Source: Beroe forskalii
Lineage: Eukaryota; Ctenophora; Nuda; Beroida; Beroidae
Direction of reading: 5' to 3'
Assembly (NCBI GenBank): GCA_011033025.1
Contig: WFMF01000186.1
Span: 62,001-126,000, forward strand
DNA: 64,000 nt
The position numbers and the translations under genes were made by a program. Positions 31,668-61,270 of this stretch are shown piece by piece (the stretch's first letter is position 1; each line of letters opens with the position of its first letter). The notes below the pieces were generated by a model. It was not told the origin of the DNA, searched no databases, and saw only the letters and a list, made by a program, of their open reading frames with translations.

Positions 31668-32560
31668 ACAGAACCCAAGATCTAGATCAGAGTCCTCCCC
31701 TTCTCCCTGTCGATGCCACAGAACCCTGGACCATCCGGATCAGAGTCCTTGCCCATCTGCCTCCAAAGACGACAGAACCAAAGTGCCAGATCAGAGTCCA
31801 CACTTCACTCTAAGAGGATTGTTATTCTGATTAATCCTGACCTTCACTTGAAACACTTTCACCTTCCAGACCCTCAACACTTGGCTCCTCTCAACTTGAC
31901 GATCACACCACACTCCAAAGTATATACCTTCGCAATCTCAACATCTCAAGACTTCGTGATGTACCCTCTTCATCTGGAATCTTCCTGCGGGTGTCAGAGA
32001 ATCGATCAAGCCTGGGAAGGACTAGGAGGCCCTTTATGTTGCAACAGACGCTTCACAGAGAACTGCAGCTTCATACACCTTCATCAAAAAACATTGATTT
32101 CTGAAAATGGAGCTGCGATCGTACGCCAAGACCTGCTCTAACCTCAACTCTGAAGAAAGGCATCCAAACGTCTGATCAAGCACAGAGCAGCAAACCTTAC
32201 GTACAGAGACTGAGAGGCACTGTAGGTAGAGGTTTGGAAGAGTTCCAATGAATGGAGAGCATCCTCCTCTACGGGCAGCACTAAAGGAACTGCCCATTCC
32301 AAAACATATTGAGTGAAATATTCATGTTTTTGAGTAAGATTGTAGGTATATTAGTTCTACAGTACAACATGACATAGACTTATACTATTTTAATCATTGA
32401 ATTATGAAATTTTGACAATTTGTTCTTTAAAATTTTGATCACGTAGGTAATCAGCTTTAAATTGTCAATCTTGTTCATGTTTGATTAGTACAGTTCAAAG
32501 CGTTAAATTGTCAGATTGTACATGTGTACTATTCTTCTCAGGTTTTAAATATATTTCATA
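31668..32560. other. no gene recognised; possible 3' UTR
   Basis: The first 0.65 kb is more GC-balanced than its surroundings and lacks repeats, as a 3' UTR of the possible upstream exons would. The open frames here (for example 31713-32141) have no recognisable content. The last part is AT-rich. Confidence 0.35.
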
Positions 32561-32579
32561 TTCTTATTGATCTCTCTAT

Positions 32580-33190
32580 GGGCAAGACCCGGTTGTTCTG
32601 GCCATTGTCGACACTTCGACGGACGTTGCCCGTCTATTTCGGACTCTGGCATGGGGCTGTAGCTTATACTACGTCGTACTTTCAGTACGACGCTGAACTA
32701 AATGCGCTGACAAAGTACCATGTTGACACGTACGATGACGCGCAGAAAAGTTTTGCGCGGGAATTGTCGTATTTCCTCCGTCCCTTGTCCAACAACAAGT
32801 CAGAAGAAAGGGACGGACATCGCCCGTCGAGTCATCATTATGAACAAACGCGCGCGCGGGTCGTAGGATGATACTCTGGCCCTACCCGCCCAACTTTCCA
32901 CATATTGACGGTTGTACTGTTGCGTTGCGCGCGCGTGGTAACATCCTACGACTCACGCGCGCGTTTGTCATACGATGTATGACCCGCTGATTCTCGATGA
33001 GAATCAGCGCGGCGCTCGCGCTGATCATTCTCGAGAGGGTCTGTCAACGTCAGACAAGCGCGCGTTAGTCGTAGGATGTTACCCCGCGCGCGCAACGCAA
33101 CAGTACAACCGTCAAAATGTATGGAAAGTTGGGAAGGTAGGGCCAGGGTATCATCCTACGACCGCGCGTTTGTAATTTATCGTTATGTTT
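32580..33190. mobile_element. GC-rich hairpin element
   Basis: Arms around 32845-32975 and 33045-33178 are reverse complements: GTCGTAGGATGATACTCTGG with CCAGGGTATCATCCTACGAC, and TTGCGTTGCGCGCGCG with CGCGCGCGCAACGCAA. The centre near 33010 contains further small palindromes (CTGATTCTCGATGAGAATCAG). A related piece with GACGGACGTTGCCC and GGTAACATCCTACG is at 54519-54632. No coding capacity. Confidence 0.7.
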
Positions 33191-33269
33191 TTAAATTTAA
33201 ACTGAACAGCTGTTAAGCCAGGACCCTCCGACCCTGGTAGGTCTCCCATATAAAGGTATCTCTCCCATG

Positions 33270-33455
33270 AAAATGGGGCTGAGTGACGTCACAGATCTAA
33301 AGGTCAATTTTTCTGTATCCTAAACTAACTGTGACCCTAACCAAAACCCTAACCTTAATCCTTACCCTAAACCTAACAAATCCTGACCCTAACCAATAAC
33401 CCTAACTCTATCCTCTAAAGCGCTAGATGCGCTTAATTATATTTTTCTGAGTGAC
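33270..33455. mobile_element. third copy of the telomere-like-core MITE, cut by the gap
   Basis: GAGTGACGTCACAGATCTAA, CAATTTTTCTGTATCC and the CCCTAACC-type core match the element at 12140. The copy ends at GAGTGAC exactly where the N run begins, so its other end is unassembled. A repeat at the contig edge is a common cause of such a break. Confidence 0.75.
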
Positions 33456-33555
33456 NNNNNNNNNNNNNNNNNNNNNNNNNNNNNNNNNNNNNNNNNNNNN
33501 NNNNNNNNNNNNNNNNNNNNNNNNNNNNNNNNNNNNNNNNNNNNNNNNNNNNNNN
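33456..33555. other. assembly gap, 100 N
   Basis: Exactly 100 N, the usual placeholder for a scaffold gap of unknown size. Order and distance between the two sides depend on scaffolding evidence not visible here. Confidence 1.
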
Positions 33556-34340
33556 TAACTTAGTAACTATTTAACAAACAATTTATTGTTTGAAACATTT
33601 GGGTTGGTGCATGTAGATATCACAAAAATAATAACAGGATAAAACAGTTGAATAGAAAGTCATGAGGGTTAGATAATCAAAGCTTATACTCACTTAACTC
33701 ACACATGGCAGATAAATTACATCTCGAATGAGTTATGATGAAAAGAGTAAACTGATATTGATAGCATGGTACATTAATACAGATTAATGTTTAAAAAAGT
33801 TGAACATGGCTCGACAGAGGAAGTGTAATAATTTGGGTTATACATAGAGGCATCAAGAAATGTTACACATATCACAGCAATAAAACTGCCCGATGGCAAT
33901 GAAGTAGGGTTGACTTCATGCCAGTTAGCTGATCATGAAACGATGATGTCTCGATTGATGACAGGTACAAAGGAAGAGCAAGCTGATAACATGAAAACAT
34001 GAACTATTTATCACAAAGTCACAATAGGAATATCAACAGCAAATGTTTTAAGTTGAATATTAAAACACTGTAAATATGGCTCGACAAGGAAGCATTATAA
34101 TTTGGGTTAGGCATCAACATACAAATTACAATTAATAATTGCAGGATAGAACTGTCGAATGAAAGTAAGAGTTGAATTAATCCGAGCTACTCGACCACTC
34201 ATAAATGACATGATAAAATGATATCTCGATTGATGACAGGTAAGGAAGTAAGGAAAGAGCAAACTGATATTGATATGATGAAAACATGCTTCTCACAAAG
34301 CAATTTAATGTTTAAACATGGCTCGACAGCAGACAGAGGG
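33556..34340. repeat. ~280 bp tandem repeat, about three units
   Basis: ACATGGCTCGACAGAGGAAG-type boundaries recur near 33805, 34076 and 34317, with TCTCGATTGATGACAGGTA in the middle of units (33950 and 34225). Units are divergent. A small array of CACTGCACAATA follows at 34360-34400. No coding content. Confidence 0.7.
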
Positions 34341-34496
34341 ACTTGGAGCAATACACTGCACAATACACTGCACAATACACAGCACAATACACTGCACAAT
34401 ACATAACATTAGTTTACACTCAAGCTTATCCAGTGCCGAAGAATTGGCGGTTTCGCAGGGTTTTTTACTGAATCGGACTCGCAGTGCGGCGTTTTC

Positions 34497-34534
34497 GGAC
34501 ATTTGGCACCAGTCTAGACTGGTGCCAAATGTCC
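34497..34534. repeat. perfect 38 bp palindrome
   Basis: GGACATTTGGCACCAG, TCTAGA, CTGGTGCCAAATGTCC form a perfect palindrome centred at 34515/34516. It may be an imprint of a small element or a cruciform-forming site. No flanking gene explains it. Confidence 0.9.
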
Positions 34535-34574
34535 TAACTGTTCGCCAGAAATAGAGCCCTGGTTTGGAGCAAGG

Positions 34575-35475
34575 CGCGGCGCGCGCGTAAAACTAGGGAT
34601 CTGGTTAGAGCAAGCCCAGACTCAGACACATGGGACAGAGACATGGGACATGAGACATGGGACAGACAACGTCTGGCAAGTGTCAATTTACGAGTGTGTA
34701 ATTGTATAGGAATTCGACATGTCACACTCACTTTTTAACTTATAAAAAAGATACGTTGACGGAATCTGCTCTGAAGATTAACACAAATTAAAAAAAGGAA
34801 ATTTAACAAAGGAAACTAAATCAGTTCGGGTGAAAGGAATCGACACAATCAATGACACTTCAATTTCAAAACTTGACCGAGACAAATAACATTCTTCTAC
34901 TGTATTTGTAAAAATTGTAGCCCGATGGGAAAGAGTTGCTCAAATTTTAAATCTATTTAAAATTCCCGTCTGATTCAAGCTTTTAAATTTAAGGGTTCAT
35001 AAGTAAAGCACTGTTAAATGTTAAACTTAATGTTATTGTAAATGTAAATAAATGCTTCGTACAGTTTAGGGAGTTAAACGTAATGTTATAAACTGCTTAG
35101 TGCAGTTTAGGGAGTTAGTGTTAGGGGTTCAGTAGGTATTAGGTAAATGTCATTCAGTTTCACATCAGGGTTGCAGACGATCGATAAATTTATTTAAATT
35201 AAGACGATAAAATTAAAAGTAAAACTGAATCTTAAACTAAATCTACTTGAGGGTATACTAATACTATTAAGGTGACAGCAACATATTGTTCATGCTTCAT
35301 GTCGAACGACTACTGGTAAGTAGCACGTGCACGACTTTTTGATTTTGTGCCACGTTCTGAAAATTTGTCAGACGTTGTCTGACCTTGCTCTAACCAGATC
35401 CCTAGTTTTACGCGCGCCTTCGGCGGGCGCGCGCGCGAGTCCGCCGAAGATCAGACAACGTCTGACAACTGAAAA
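34575..35475. mobile_element. GC-ended inverted-repeat element
   Basis: GCGCGCGTAAAACTAGGGAT followed by CTGGTTAGAGCAAG at 34580-34613 is matched in reverse at about 35385-35420. Inside the left end is GACAGACAACGTCTGGCAAG, and outside the right end GTCAGACGTTGTCTGACC. A GC-only hairpin (CTTCGGCGG with CCGCCGAAG) follows at 35420-35455. The interior is AT-rich and non-coding. The CCTGGTTAGGGCAAG-like ends relate it to the elements at 54679-55000. Confidence 0.65.
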
Positions 35476-36001
35476 TGCGGAAAAAAATCTCAACTTTTAA
35501 ATTTTGCAATATCATATTTTAATTACAAAGCTTTTATTTACTTTTTTGGTGGCATCAAGTATCAGTACGAGTGGCTACACAGAAGTATAAGTATAAACTA
35601 TTTTCTATCAGAAGTTTTGAGAAACTATTTTAAACCGTTAAAGAGAAGAGTTGAATTCTGACTTAATCCAGCGAAACAGCTTAATATTTACTATCCTGTT
35701 TGACATAACTTACTAATTAAGAGCAGTATATTACACCTGAACTGAAGCGGGCCATCCCAGCAAACGAAACACAGGTTTTTCTGAGTACTAGTACATAATA
35801 ACAGTTCTCTTATCTGTCCAGATTTCTCGATAACATCTACCATTTCTGTACACATCTCGCACTTTCGTCCAGTGTCTTCACACTCACATTTCTGTCCACG
35901 GTATTGCAACCGTACATTCCTTCTCTGTCCTCGGTTGACAGTAATTTCAGTTCCTTCATCTCAGACACAACTAAAGGTTTGTTAGACCTTTCCCACCCTT
36001 C
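35476..36001. other. OGT 3' flank, probable 3' UTR
   Basis: Lies just downstream of the OGT stop on the minus strand. A minus-strand AATAAA is present near 35538-35533, about 465 bases past the stop, and is a plausible poly(A) signal. No separate gene is recognised. Confidence 0.4.
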
Positions 36002-54224
<18,223 letters not shown>

Positions 54225-54678
54225 CGTGGTAAAAACTAAGAAAGAAAAACGTACGGATAGCTAAAACCGTCCACGACGACCTCGGGGGATAAACAACGAA
54301 GCAATATGTGACGTCACATACGAGTTCACTGCTCGTGGCGCGACGATAGAAATATAAGTCAGCTGATGCCCAAATATGGGCATAACGTGCTATGAGAACT
54401 ATCATGAAAATTTTGCTGCTCCTTTATCAAAATTACTTTACGCGTAAGTGATTGAAGATTTTACGCGCGCGGCGTAGAATTCAAGAGAGCCCACAAAATA
54501 AGTCAATTTGATTTCGACGGACGTTGCCCCGTCTATTTCTTCTGACTGGATGGCTATCAAGGGCGAGGTTGCAAGGTGACGTCCAAATGTGGAACGTTGC
54601 GCCGCGCGCGAGGGTAGGGTAACATCCTACGAATTTGATTAAAATATTGTAAAATACATTTGAAAATTGCCCTCACTA

Positions 54679-54993
54679 GGGCCCTGGTTACGCGCACGGA
54701 GTGCGCGGCGCGGCAAGCGCTAAACCACCCTGGTTAGGGGAAATTTGAAAATACTTTTAAAAAATAGAATGCAAAGTTTCCTGTGCAGCCCATGCTGATT
54801 ACTGATATATTGAAATGAATGGTAGAGATGAATCGGACAAACTTATTTCATTGCGCGGCGCGGGGCGCAAGTTGTTCGAACTTTAAGCCCGCATAGGTCT
54901 GTGCGGTGTGCGTTCAGCATTCCCCTAACCAGGGGTGTCGCCTGGTTTAGCGCTTGCCGCGCCGCGCACTCCGTGCGCGTAACCAGGGCCCTG
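54679..54993. mobile_element. GC-rich hairpin element
   Basis: GGGCCCTGGTTACGCGCACG continuing into GAGTGCGCGGCGCGGCAAGC and GCTAAACCA at the left end is matched in reverse at 54930-54993. The interior is AT-rich, about 190 bases. Non-coding; similar ends occur in the 34575-35475 element. Confidence 0.75.
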
Positions 54994-55009
54994 GTTAGGG
55001 CAAGTTCAG

Positions 55010-55400
55010 CAAAGGGCAAGTCCTTGCTAAAAACATGAATATCCCTGTTCGCGTACGCACACCTTTGCTAAACACGTATATCCCTGTCTGCGTTGCGCGG
55101 CGCGCTTCCTCAGGGAAGCGCCGCGCGCGTACACACACCTATGCGGGCTTAGGAAGCACACCTATGCGGGCTTGGGAAGGCAAGTCTGGATTGCAATTGG
55201 CGGGTTCCTAAACCCGCAAAGGTGCAGGTGTGCGTTCGCGCGCAGCACTCCCCTACGGGAGCGCCGCGCAACGCAAACGTGTTTATCAAGTTGGCGTATC
55301 ACAGTGTCAAAAAACGTCCAACAATGTCAATTCAATTGTAAAACGCATATGCGTTGTGTCCGTTGTATTTGCTAATTGTTAAGCACGTATATCCCTGTTT
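55010..55400. repeat. GC-rich dispersed repeat cluster
   Basis: CACGTATATCCCTGT is present near 55072 and 55383, with GTTGCGCGGCGCGCTTCC and the partly inverse GGGAGCGCCGCGCAACGCAA between, and ACACACCTATGCGGGCTT twice near 55130-55165. The same words occur near 12778-12815. It is probably one or two decayed inverted-repeat elements. Confidence 0.6.
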
Positions 55401-55999
55401 GCGAAGATTGGGAACGGGAGTCGGAGTAGGGTGTGCTCCAGGTCAGTGGTGTGCAGTGAATATAAATAACACGAACGAACATTTTTGTTAATTTAACTTG
55501 ATAATTGAAACCATCGGATCTTCATATTTATCGTGATAAATCATAAATAACAACAAACAATTATGAAAGCAAACACAATGAAATTTAATTTATTAAGATG
55601 TGAAACCCGTCCAAAATATTTCATAGGTTAGGAGATATCGCACAAAAAAGCATCTGCCATGTTTAAGTCAACTCAAGTTAAGGAAAAGCATCTTATATTT
55701 GAATACATTTATGATTATCATGAAAAATTAAGTACCAACATAATACAAGCATGATCATTCCAACAGGAGACCGTGGCTATGCTATGTCAACGGGGCTTTC
55801 AATTTGTCAAATCAAGGGAATCGAATGTATACCTGGAATCTGGATAACTTTACAGTTTACATGCATAAGCAAAACAAATAGATTTAGTTTTAACAAGGGA
55901 AGGGTTTGTAGAAACTTTCGTTAATGCTATTTTGGTATTTTGTTGCGGTGCATTTCTGAATTCTGATGTATTAATCCACAAACTATCACTAGTATATCA

Positions 56000-58900
56000 T
56001 CAACTGAGCCCAAACTCTTTTATTTTCTTATCAAAAAGTTTCTTCAGTCGCACTCCAGCCTTGCTAGCCGGGGCTTTGCTCTGATTGAAATGCTGACAAT
56101 TCAGGAAAATTAGTTCAACGTCATCGATAAATGTTTGTATTTTCCTATACTTTCCAGACTTCAGATTCTTCTCGACAGTACTGAGATCCATGGGGTTGGG
56201 GATTATTTTGTAATAGTCTGGGATTTGTTGAGCGTCAACAGGGTGCAAGAATGGCCACCCATTCTCATCTTCCTGCATCATGTTCACAATCTGATGACAA
56301 TGTTTGAGCTTCTCTGACAAGCTCCTGGGAGCAGGGGATCTGGTTCCCTTTGACCGAGTTGCACGAGACCCCTCCTCCTCCTCTTCCTCCCTCCTCTTCT
56401 TCCTCCTCCTCTTCCTCGCTGCTGATCTCCACTAGTTTAGTCCTCGTTCTGGAGGGCCGGGAGTTGGGTCTACAGGTCGCACAGAACCACTTCCCGGGTG
56501 GTATGCTCTTTAACTTGGGCTGCAGACAGTAGAGGTGCTGGCCCCTGTCACACCCGTCACACAACAGCAGCTTGTCCGGATGGCACTTCCTGCGACAGAC
56601 CCGGCAGTTGGTTTTCAGGATACTCCGACTCCAGATGATGCTGGAGTCCAGGGTGGAGATGTGGAGGAGCAGCTGAGACAGACTCGTGCAGTGCTCCAGG
56701 CTGTCTCTCCACCTCGTCATCTGGTCCACCTCACCAGGTATCCTCATGTCCTCCGTGTTCTTACGACCCACGTTAGTGTCTCCCAGCGGGTATGTCAGGT
56801 ACTTGGCAGGCACTCCTTTCTCTACAGAGAGCAGAGCTTGGCTCAGCTTCTGGATGATGGACCGGCGGCTAACCACAGTGGAACTCCCTGAAGTTAGAGA
56901 CGAGGCGTCATCCTGGTTGCTGGACGCTTGGGAACCTTGTGAAGCTCGGAGGGCCATCAACCGCTGGTGAACGATAGTGGCAGGGATTTCAGGCACATCA
57001 CTCTCGTCTTTCTTAGTTTTTCCGGTGTCATCCAACCAGAAATCTTCAATTTCCTGCCGCCATGACATTCTATTCTTTACCTTCACCGCACCAAAGTTAG
57101 CCTCAAATATTCTGTTCTCCAAATCACAGATTTGTTCTCTGAGGTTGGCTTCAGTCAGCTTTTCGGAGGATGTTCTCTTCAGTATCTCCTTTGCTTTCTT
57201 CTGCTCCTCATCCATTTCTGAATCTGATTGCACCTCTGTTTCCTCCGCATTCACATCATACCTTCTCAGGGCAGGTTTAGCTTCCAAGTCATTCAGGATC
57301 CTATCCAGATCCTTATTGATGTTCTCCGCCAGGTCCTTTTCTCGCTCCCCTCGTGGGTTGAGATTCGACAGGAGCTCCCTAATCTGATCCTCCGACGCGA
57401 GGTGCGACCACGCCACTTGTTGTGTTTTCAGCAACTTGAACCCCCGCGTTTCACACAGCTCAGCAAAACTCTCTGGCTCCTTGCCAAGTCTCTCCTTGGC
57501 CTCCCTCAGCTTCAACTGCACCATCTCCTCTACCGTCATGGTAGCAGGGTCTATGATGGTGATGACGTCATGATCTCTTGCCTCACCATTAGACGACACA
57601 TCCTTAGATCCGGGCACTGGGAGATTGTCCGTGGGATTGACAAAGTACTTCGTCTCACTCTCCACCACTCTCGCTCCACCCCGCTCCATATCGCGCTGCA
57701 ACTGCGAGGCTGACGTCAGCTGACACGTGTCCGGGTTCCATGATGACTTGGTATCTTCCCCTGGACTCCACTCTGGGTAGAGAGTAGCGATATTGACACT
57801 GCTCTCCTCTACAAAGATACCTGGCATGCTGTGGAAGGACCAGTACTTCCGGTGGTACCTGTTAGGGATATTATCTAGTCATAAGTAGATACAACCAATT
57901 CTGGTTAATTAATGAGTAAAAATTAAAATATCCCACCATAAATTGTATACCCTAGGCCCTAGATTATTATTACTTGATAATATTATGATAATATTATATT
58001 ACCAATTTCTGGTAGAGTGAATTCCTCAGAAACACTTAACAGCTTAGCAACATTACACCGTACTGCACCATATCATGCAACATACCGGTCACTGCCCAGG
58101 TTGTTGACGTTCAGCTTGCAGCTGATCTCACGGAACACGATGTACAGAGTGTGTTCCTGGAGTTCTAGGAGCTTGCGTTCTTCAGCCCGCTCTTCTTCTG
58201 TTCTCTCGGGGAACTCTTCTGTGGTTTCTGGGAAGGGTGAGGTATTTGAGATGAAGCATGTTAATTGTTAAATTGGCTCTTTAGATGTTCGTCAATGAAA
58301 TAGATTGTCATTAATAAAGGACAACAATGTTTCTGTAATTGTACCTGCACGATTGAGTCAAAATATGGTAAATTTAAGAAACTTTTCTTCGAATTTCGAT
58401 GAAGTGAAAACGCAATACTGCAAAGACAAAGTTGAGGTCTGATTCATGCAAATAAACAGTTCAACACGAGAACACGGTACAAACCTGCAACAAGAGAAAC
58501 ATCATTGTCAGTTCCGCCCTCTTCCTCCCCACCTTCTTCAGCAACACCTTTCTTCTTCTTTTTCACTTTGATCCGCGACGCAATCCATTCTTTGTATCTG
58601 ATAAAACCAATAACATTCATGAATGGACAAAAAAGTCACAAGATTAGAGTTGAAAATGAAAATATAATAACAGTTACATTATTTGGAATTACACTGTAGA
58701 TAACCTAAAAATTAAATTAAAATCCCTCATCGTCCAAACTTTATCTCTGAGCAGAGGCTTCTTTTTCCCTTCTCTGGTTCTCAGCTCCAAAACTTTTCCA
58801 CTCCTTCTTCGCTTCCCTAGCAGCGTCAAATGCTTCCTCGATGATTTCGCGGAACTAGAACAAATAGTTAGTGATGTAGTGTTCCTGTTTCTGCTTTCTT

Positions 58901-59498
58901 GAAAGAAGTAAATAGCTATCTTAAAAAGCGAGACCAGTAAGAAAGTCAAAAGGAGACCTTAAGTTCACTCAACAGCAATAACAAACCCAAAATTACTTGT
59001 TTTTCTTACCTGGGCATAAGATAGGAGTTGGTTGATGAAGGTATGTAGAATTGTAAGTTTGCTAGCCGGAGGGAGGTCGTATATATTCGATATCCCCAGC
59101 ATGCTCACCAAGCTAGGGTTCTGAAGTAACAGCTATTCAGTCAAATGTTGGTTTATAGAAATTGTGTTTCTAAAAACGCACCCAGATGAATACTCAAGCA
59201 TTCAAGAGGTAGTTACATGTTAGAAGTTTAAAATATGGTTAGAGCAGGGATGGGAATGTGCTAAAATGAATTTTATTATTATTTACTAACACTGGCTTTC
59301 ATCTAATTCATTGAATAAAGTAGATGTGACATTATTATATCTAGAACTTTCTCTAAACCCAGGACCCACCCTTTTCCGCAGTTCCACGCAAGGATCATCC
59401 TGATCAGAAAACATGCCTCTGTTGTTAAACCGCCACCGACCATAGAAAGAACTCCCGTTAGCTCTACCACCAGCTCCCAGGATGTACAGCCGGAGAAT
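56000..59498 (-). CDS. BAZ1A: BAZ1A/ACF1-type ISWI chromatin remodelling subunit, C-terminal exons
   Basis: Six exons: 59370-59498, 59010-59120, 58745-58854, 58485-58597, 58086-58227 and 56000-57858, about 820 codons. ACF1 partners the ISWI ATPase to space nucleosomes. In order: end of the DDT domain (VYDLP-like IYDLPPASKLTILHTF), a charged helix, WHIM-type YHRKYWSFHSMPGIFVEE, an acidic coiled region with LENRIFEANFGAVKV, SLEHCTSLSQLLLHISTLDS and WSRSILKTNC leading into a PHD finger (CRVCRRKC...LLCDGCDRGQHLYC...WFCATC), a poly-Glu linker, and a bromodomain (WPFLHPVDAQQIPDYYKIIP, FIDDVELIFLNCQHFN) ending EFGLS and stop. This matches BAZ1A better than BAZ1B or BAZ2. N-terminal WAC and first DDT exons are right of the window or lost. 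Two anomalies: an extra base at 56389-56391 in the Glu tract, and AT instead of GT after exon 58745-58854. Confidence 0.9.
56389..56391 (-). other. BAZ1A: apparent +1 frameshift in BAZ1A poly-Glu tract
   Basis: Upstream frame reads ...SSEEEEEEEEE then GGRGGGGVSCNSVKG and stops after the bromodomain start has been missed. Dropping one of the three C at this site gives continuous Glu codons followed by GSRATRSKGTRSPAPRSLSE and then the bromodomain in frame. There is no GT...AG pair between, so an intron does not explain it. Confidence 0.8.
58743..58746 (-). other. BAZ1A: BAZ1A splice donor with AT in place of GT
   Basis: The exon should end CAGAG to give the right phase into the next exon (A, then TAC AAA GAA). 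The following bases are ATAAAG. A single G at 58744 would make GTAAAG, a near-consensus donor. As written, read-through meets TAA in the next codon. The only nearby GT (GTTTGG at 58739) gives the wrong phase and includes the stop. Confidence 0.7.
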
Positions 59499-59504
59499 CT
59501 AACT

Positions 59505-59935
59505 GCAGTTCATATGAAGTCGCCGCGCACTTCATATGAATTCATATGAATTCATATGAGTTCATATGAATGCGTTTACCAGTTCAATAAATTTTTATAT
59601 GAATGAAATTCATATGAACTTCACATGAATTCATATGAACTTCATATGAACTCCACCAAGTTCATATGAACTTCATATGAATTCATATGAATTCATTAAA
59701 CACGGATGAACTAGTTCACCAAAATTTAGTGAACTGAGATCCATATGAATTCATATGAATGAACTAGTTCATTCATATGAACTGCGTTGAACTGGAGTTC
59801 ACCTGAATTCATTGAACTGCGTTGAACTACGTTGAACTGCGTTGAACTGCGTTGAACTGCGTTGAACTGCGTTGAACTGCGTTGAACTGGAGTTCACCTG
59901 AGTTCATTTGAGTTCACCTGAGTTTGCATGTCACT
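59505..59935. repeat. TTCATATGAA and GTTGAACTGC arrays
   Basis: From 59510 to 59780 the palindromic word ATTCATATGAAT recurs with spacers; from 59815 to 59905 a 10-base unit GTTGAACTGC is repeated about eight times. The array begins about ten bases from the BAZ1A exon acceptor (transcript order GAACTGCAGTTAG). Dense palindromes make it cruciform-prone. Confidence 0.9.
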
Positions 59936-60165
59936 CAATAAGAATAACATATGTTATTTTGGAAAAACTTAGCTTTGCAACAGAATAGACCTAAACGACT
60001 GTATGTAACTGTTAGTGTTACCCTACCCTCCACTGCGAGCACTTATTTTACGCAACACGTCCTTCCAAATTTCCAATTCCATTAGCTCATTAGGAATGAG
60101 AAAATAATAATGTAGATAGAAATGTTATCTGACAGCGGAGGTAGTCAATGACTTGACTCAATGAC
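59936..60165. other. short unique interval
   Basis: Nothing recognised; separates two repeat arrays. Confidence 0.6.
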
Positions 60166-61270
60166 TGGACTTCATGACTTGACTCGACGACTCGACGACT
60201 CGAAGACTCGACGACTCGACGACTCGACGACTCGACTCGACAACTCGACGACTCGACTCGACGACTCGACTCGACGACTCGACGACTCGACGACTCGACG
60301 ACTCGACGACTCGACGACTCGACTCGACGACGACTCGACGACTCGACGACTCGACTCGACGACTCGACTCGACGACTCGACTCGACTCGACTCGACTCGA
60401 CTCGACTCGACTCGACTCGACGACTCGACTCGACGACTCGACTCGACGACTCGACTCGACGACTCGACTCGACGACTCGACTCGACGACTCGACTCGACT
60501 CGACGACTCGACTCGACTCGACTCGACGACTCGACTCGACGACTCGACGACTCGACTTGACTCGACTCGACGACTCGACTCGACGACTCGACTCGACGAC
60601 TCGACTCGACGACTCGACTCGACGACTCGACTCGACGACTCGACTCGACGACTCGACTCGACTCGACTCGACGACTCGACTCGACTCGACTCGACGACTC
60701 GACTCGACGACTCGACTCGACGACTCGACTCGACGACTCGACTCGACGACTCGACGACTCGACGCTCGACGACTCGACGACTCGACGACTCGACGACTCG
60801 ACGACTCGACGACTCGACTCGACGACTCGACTCGACGACTCGACTCGACGACTCGACTCGACGACTCGACTCGACGACTCGACGACTCGACTCGACTCGA
60901 CGACTCGACTCGACGACTCGACTCGACGACTCGACTCGACGACTCGACTCGACGACTCGACTCGACGACTCGACTCGACGACTCGACTCGACGACTCGAC
61001 TCGACGACTCGACGACGACTCGACTCGACGACTCGACTCGACGACTCGACTCGACGACTCGACTCGACGACTCGACTCGACGACTCGACTCGACGACTCG
61101 ACTCGACGACTCGACTCGACGACTCGACTCGACGACTCGACTCGACGACTCGACGACTCGACGACTCGACTCGACGACTCGACTCGACGACTCGACTCGA
61201 CGACTCGACGACTCGACGACTCGACGACGACTCGACGACTCGACTCGACGTCGACGAGTCGACGTCGAGT
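60166..61270. repeat. TCGAC-type satellite array, plus orientation
   Basis: Built of two unit lengths, ACTCG (5 bases) and ACTCGACG (8 bases), most often combined into a 13-base unit ACTCGACTCGACG. About 1.1 kb with few substitutions; every unit contains one or two CpG. Both strands are open in several frames because no unit contains a stop. It ends at an orientation switch, GACTCGACGTCGACGAGTCG, near 61245-61265. Confidence 0.95.

Larger units (their letters stand above)
54225..55999. other. intergenic region: OGT 5' flank and BAZ1A 3' flank
   Basis: The OGT promoter must lie here, but I see no TATA box that stands out. The sequence is CpG-rich from about 54270 to 55280. It contains a fragment of the 32.6 kb hairpin element (54519-54632), a hairpin element (54679-54993) and CACGTATATCCCTGTCTGCG repeats (55070, 55383). 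A minus-strand AATAAA at about 55594-55589, some 400 bases after the BAZ1A stop, is a plausible poly(A) signal. Confidence 0.5.

Noticed and set aside
56380..56410. Programmed ribosomal frameshift in BAZ1A
   Set aside because: No known slippery heptamer and no downstream stem is evident; the site is a simple purine tract prone to indel errors, and BAZ1A is not known to use frameshifting.
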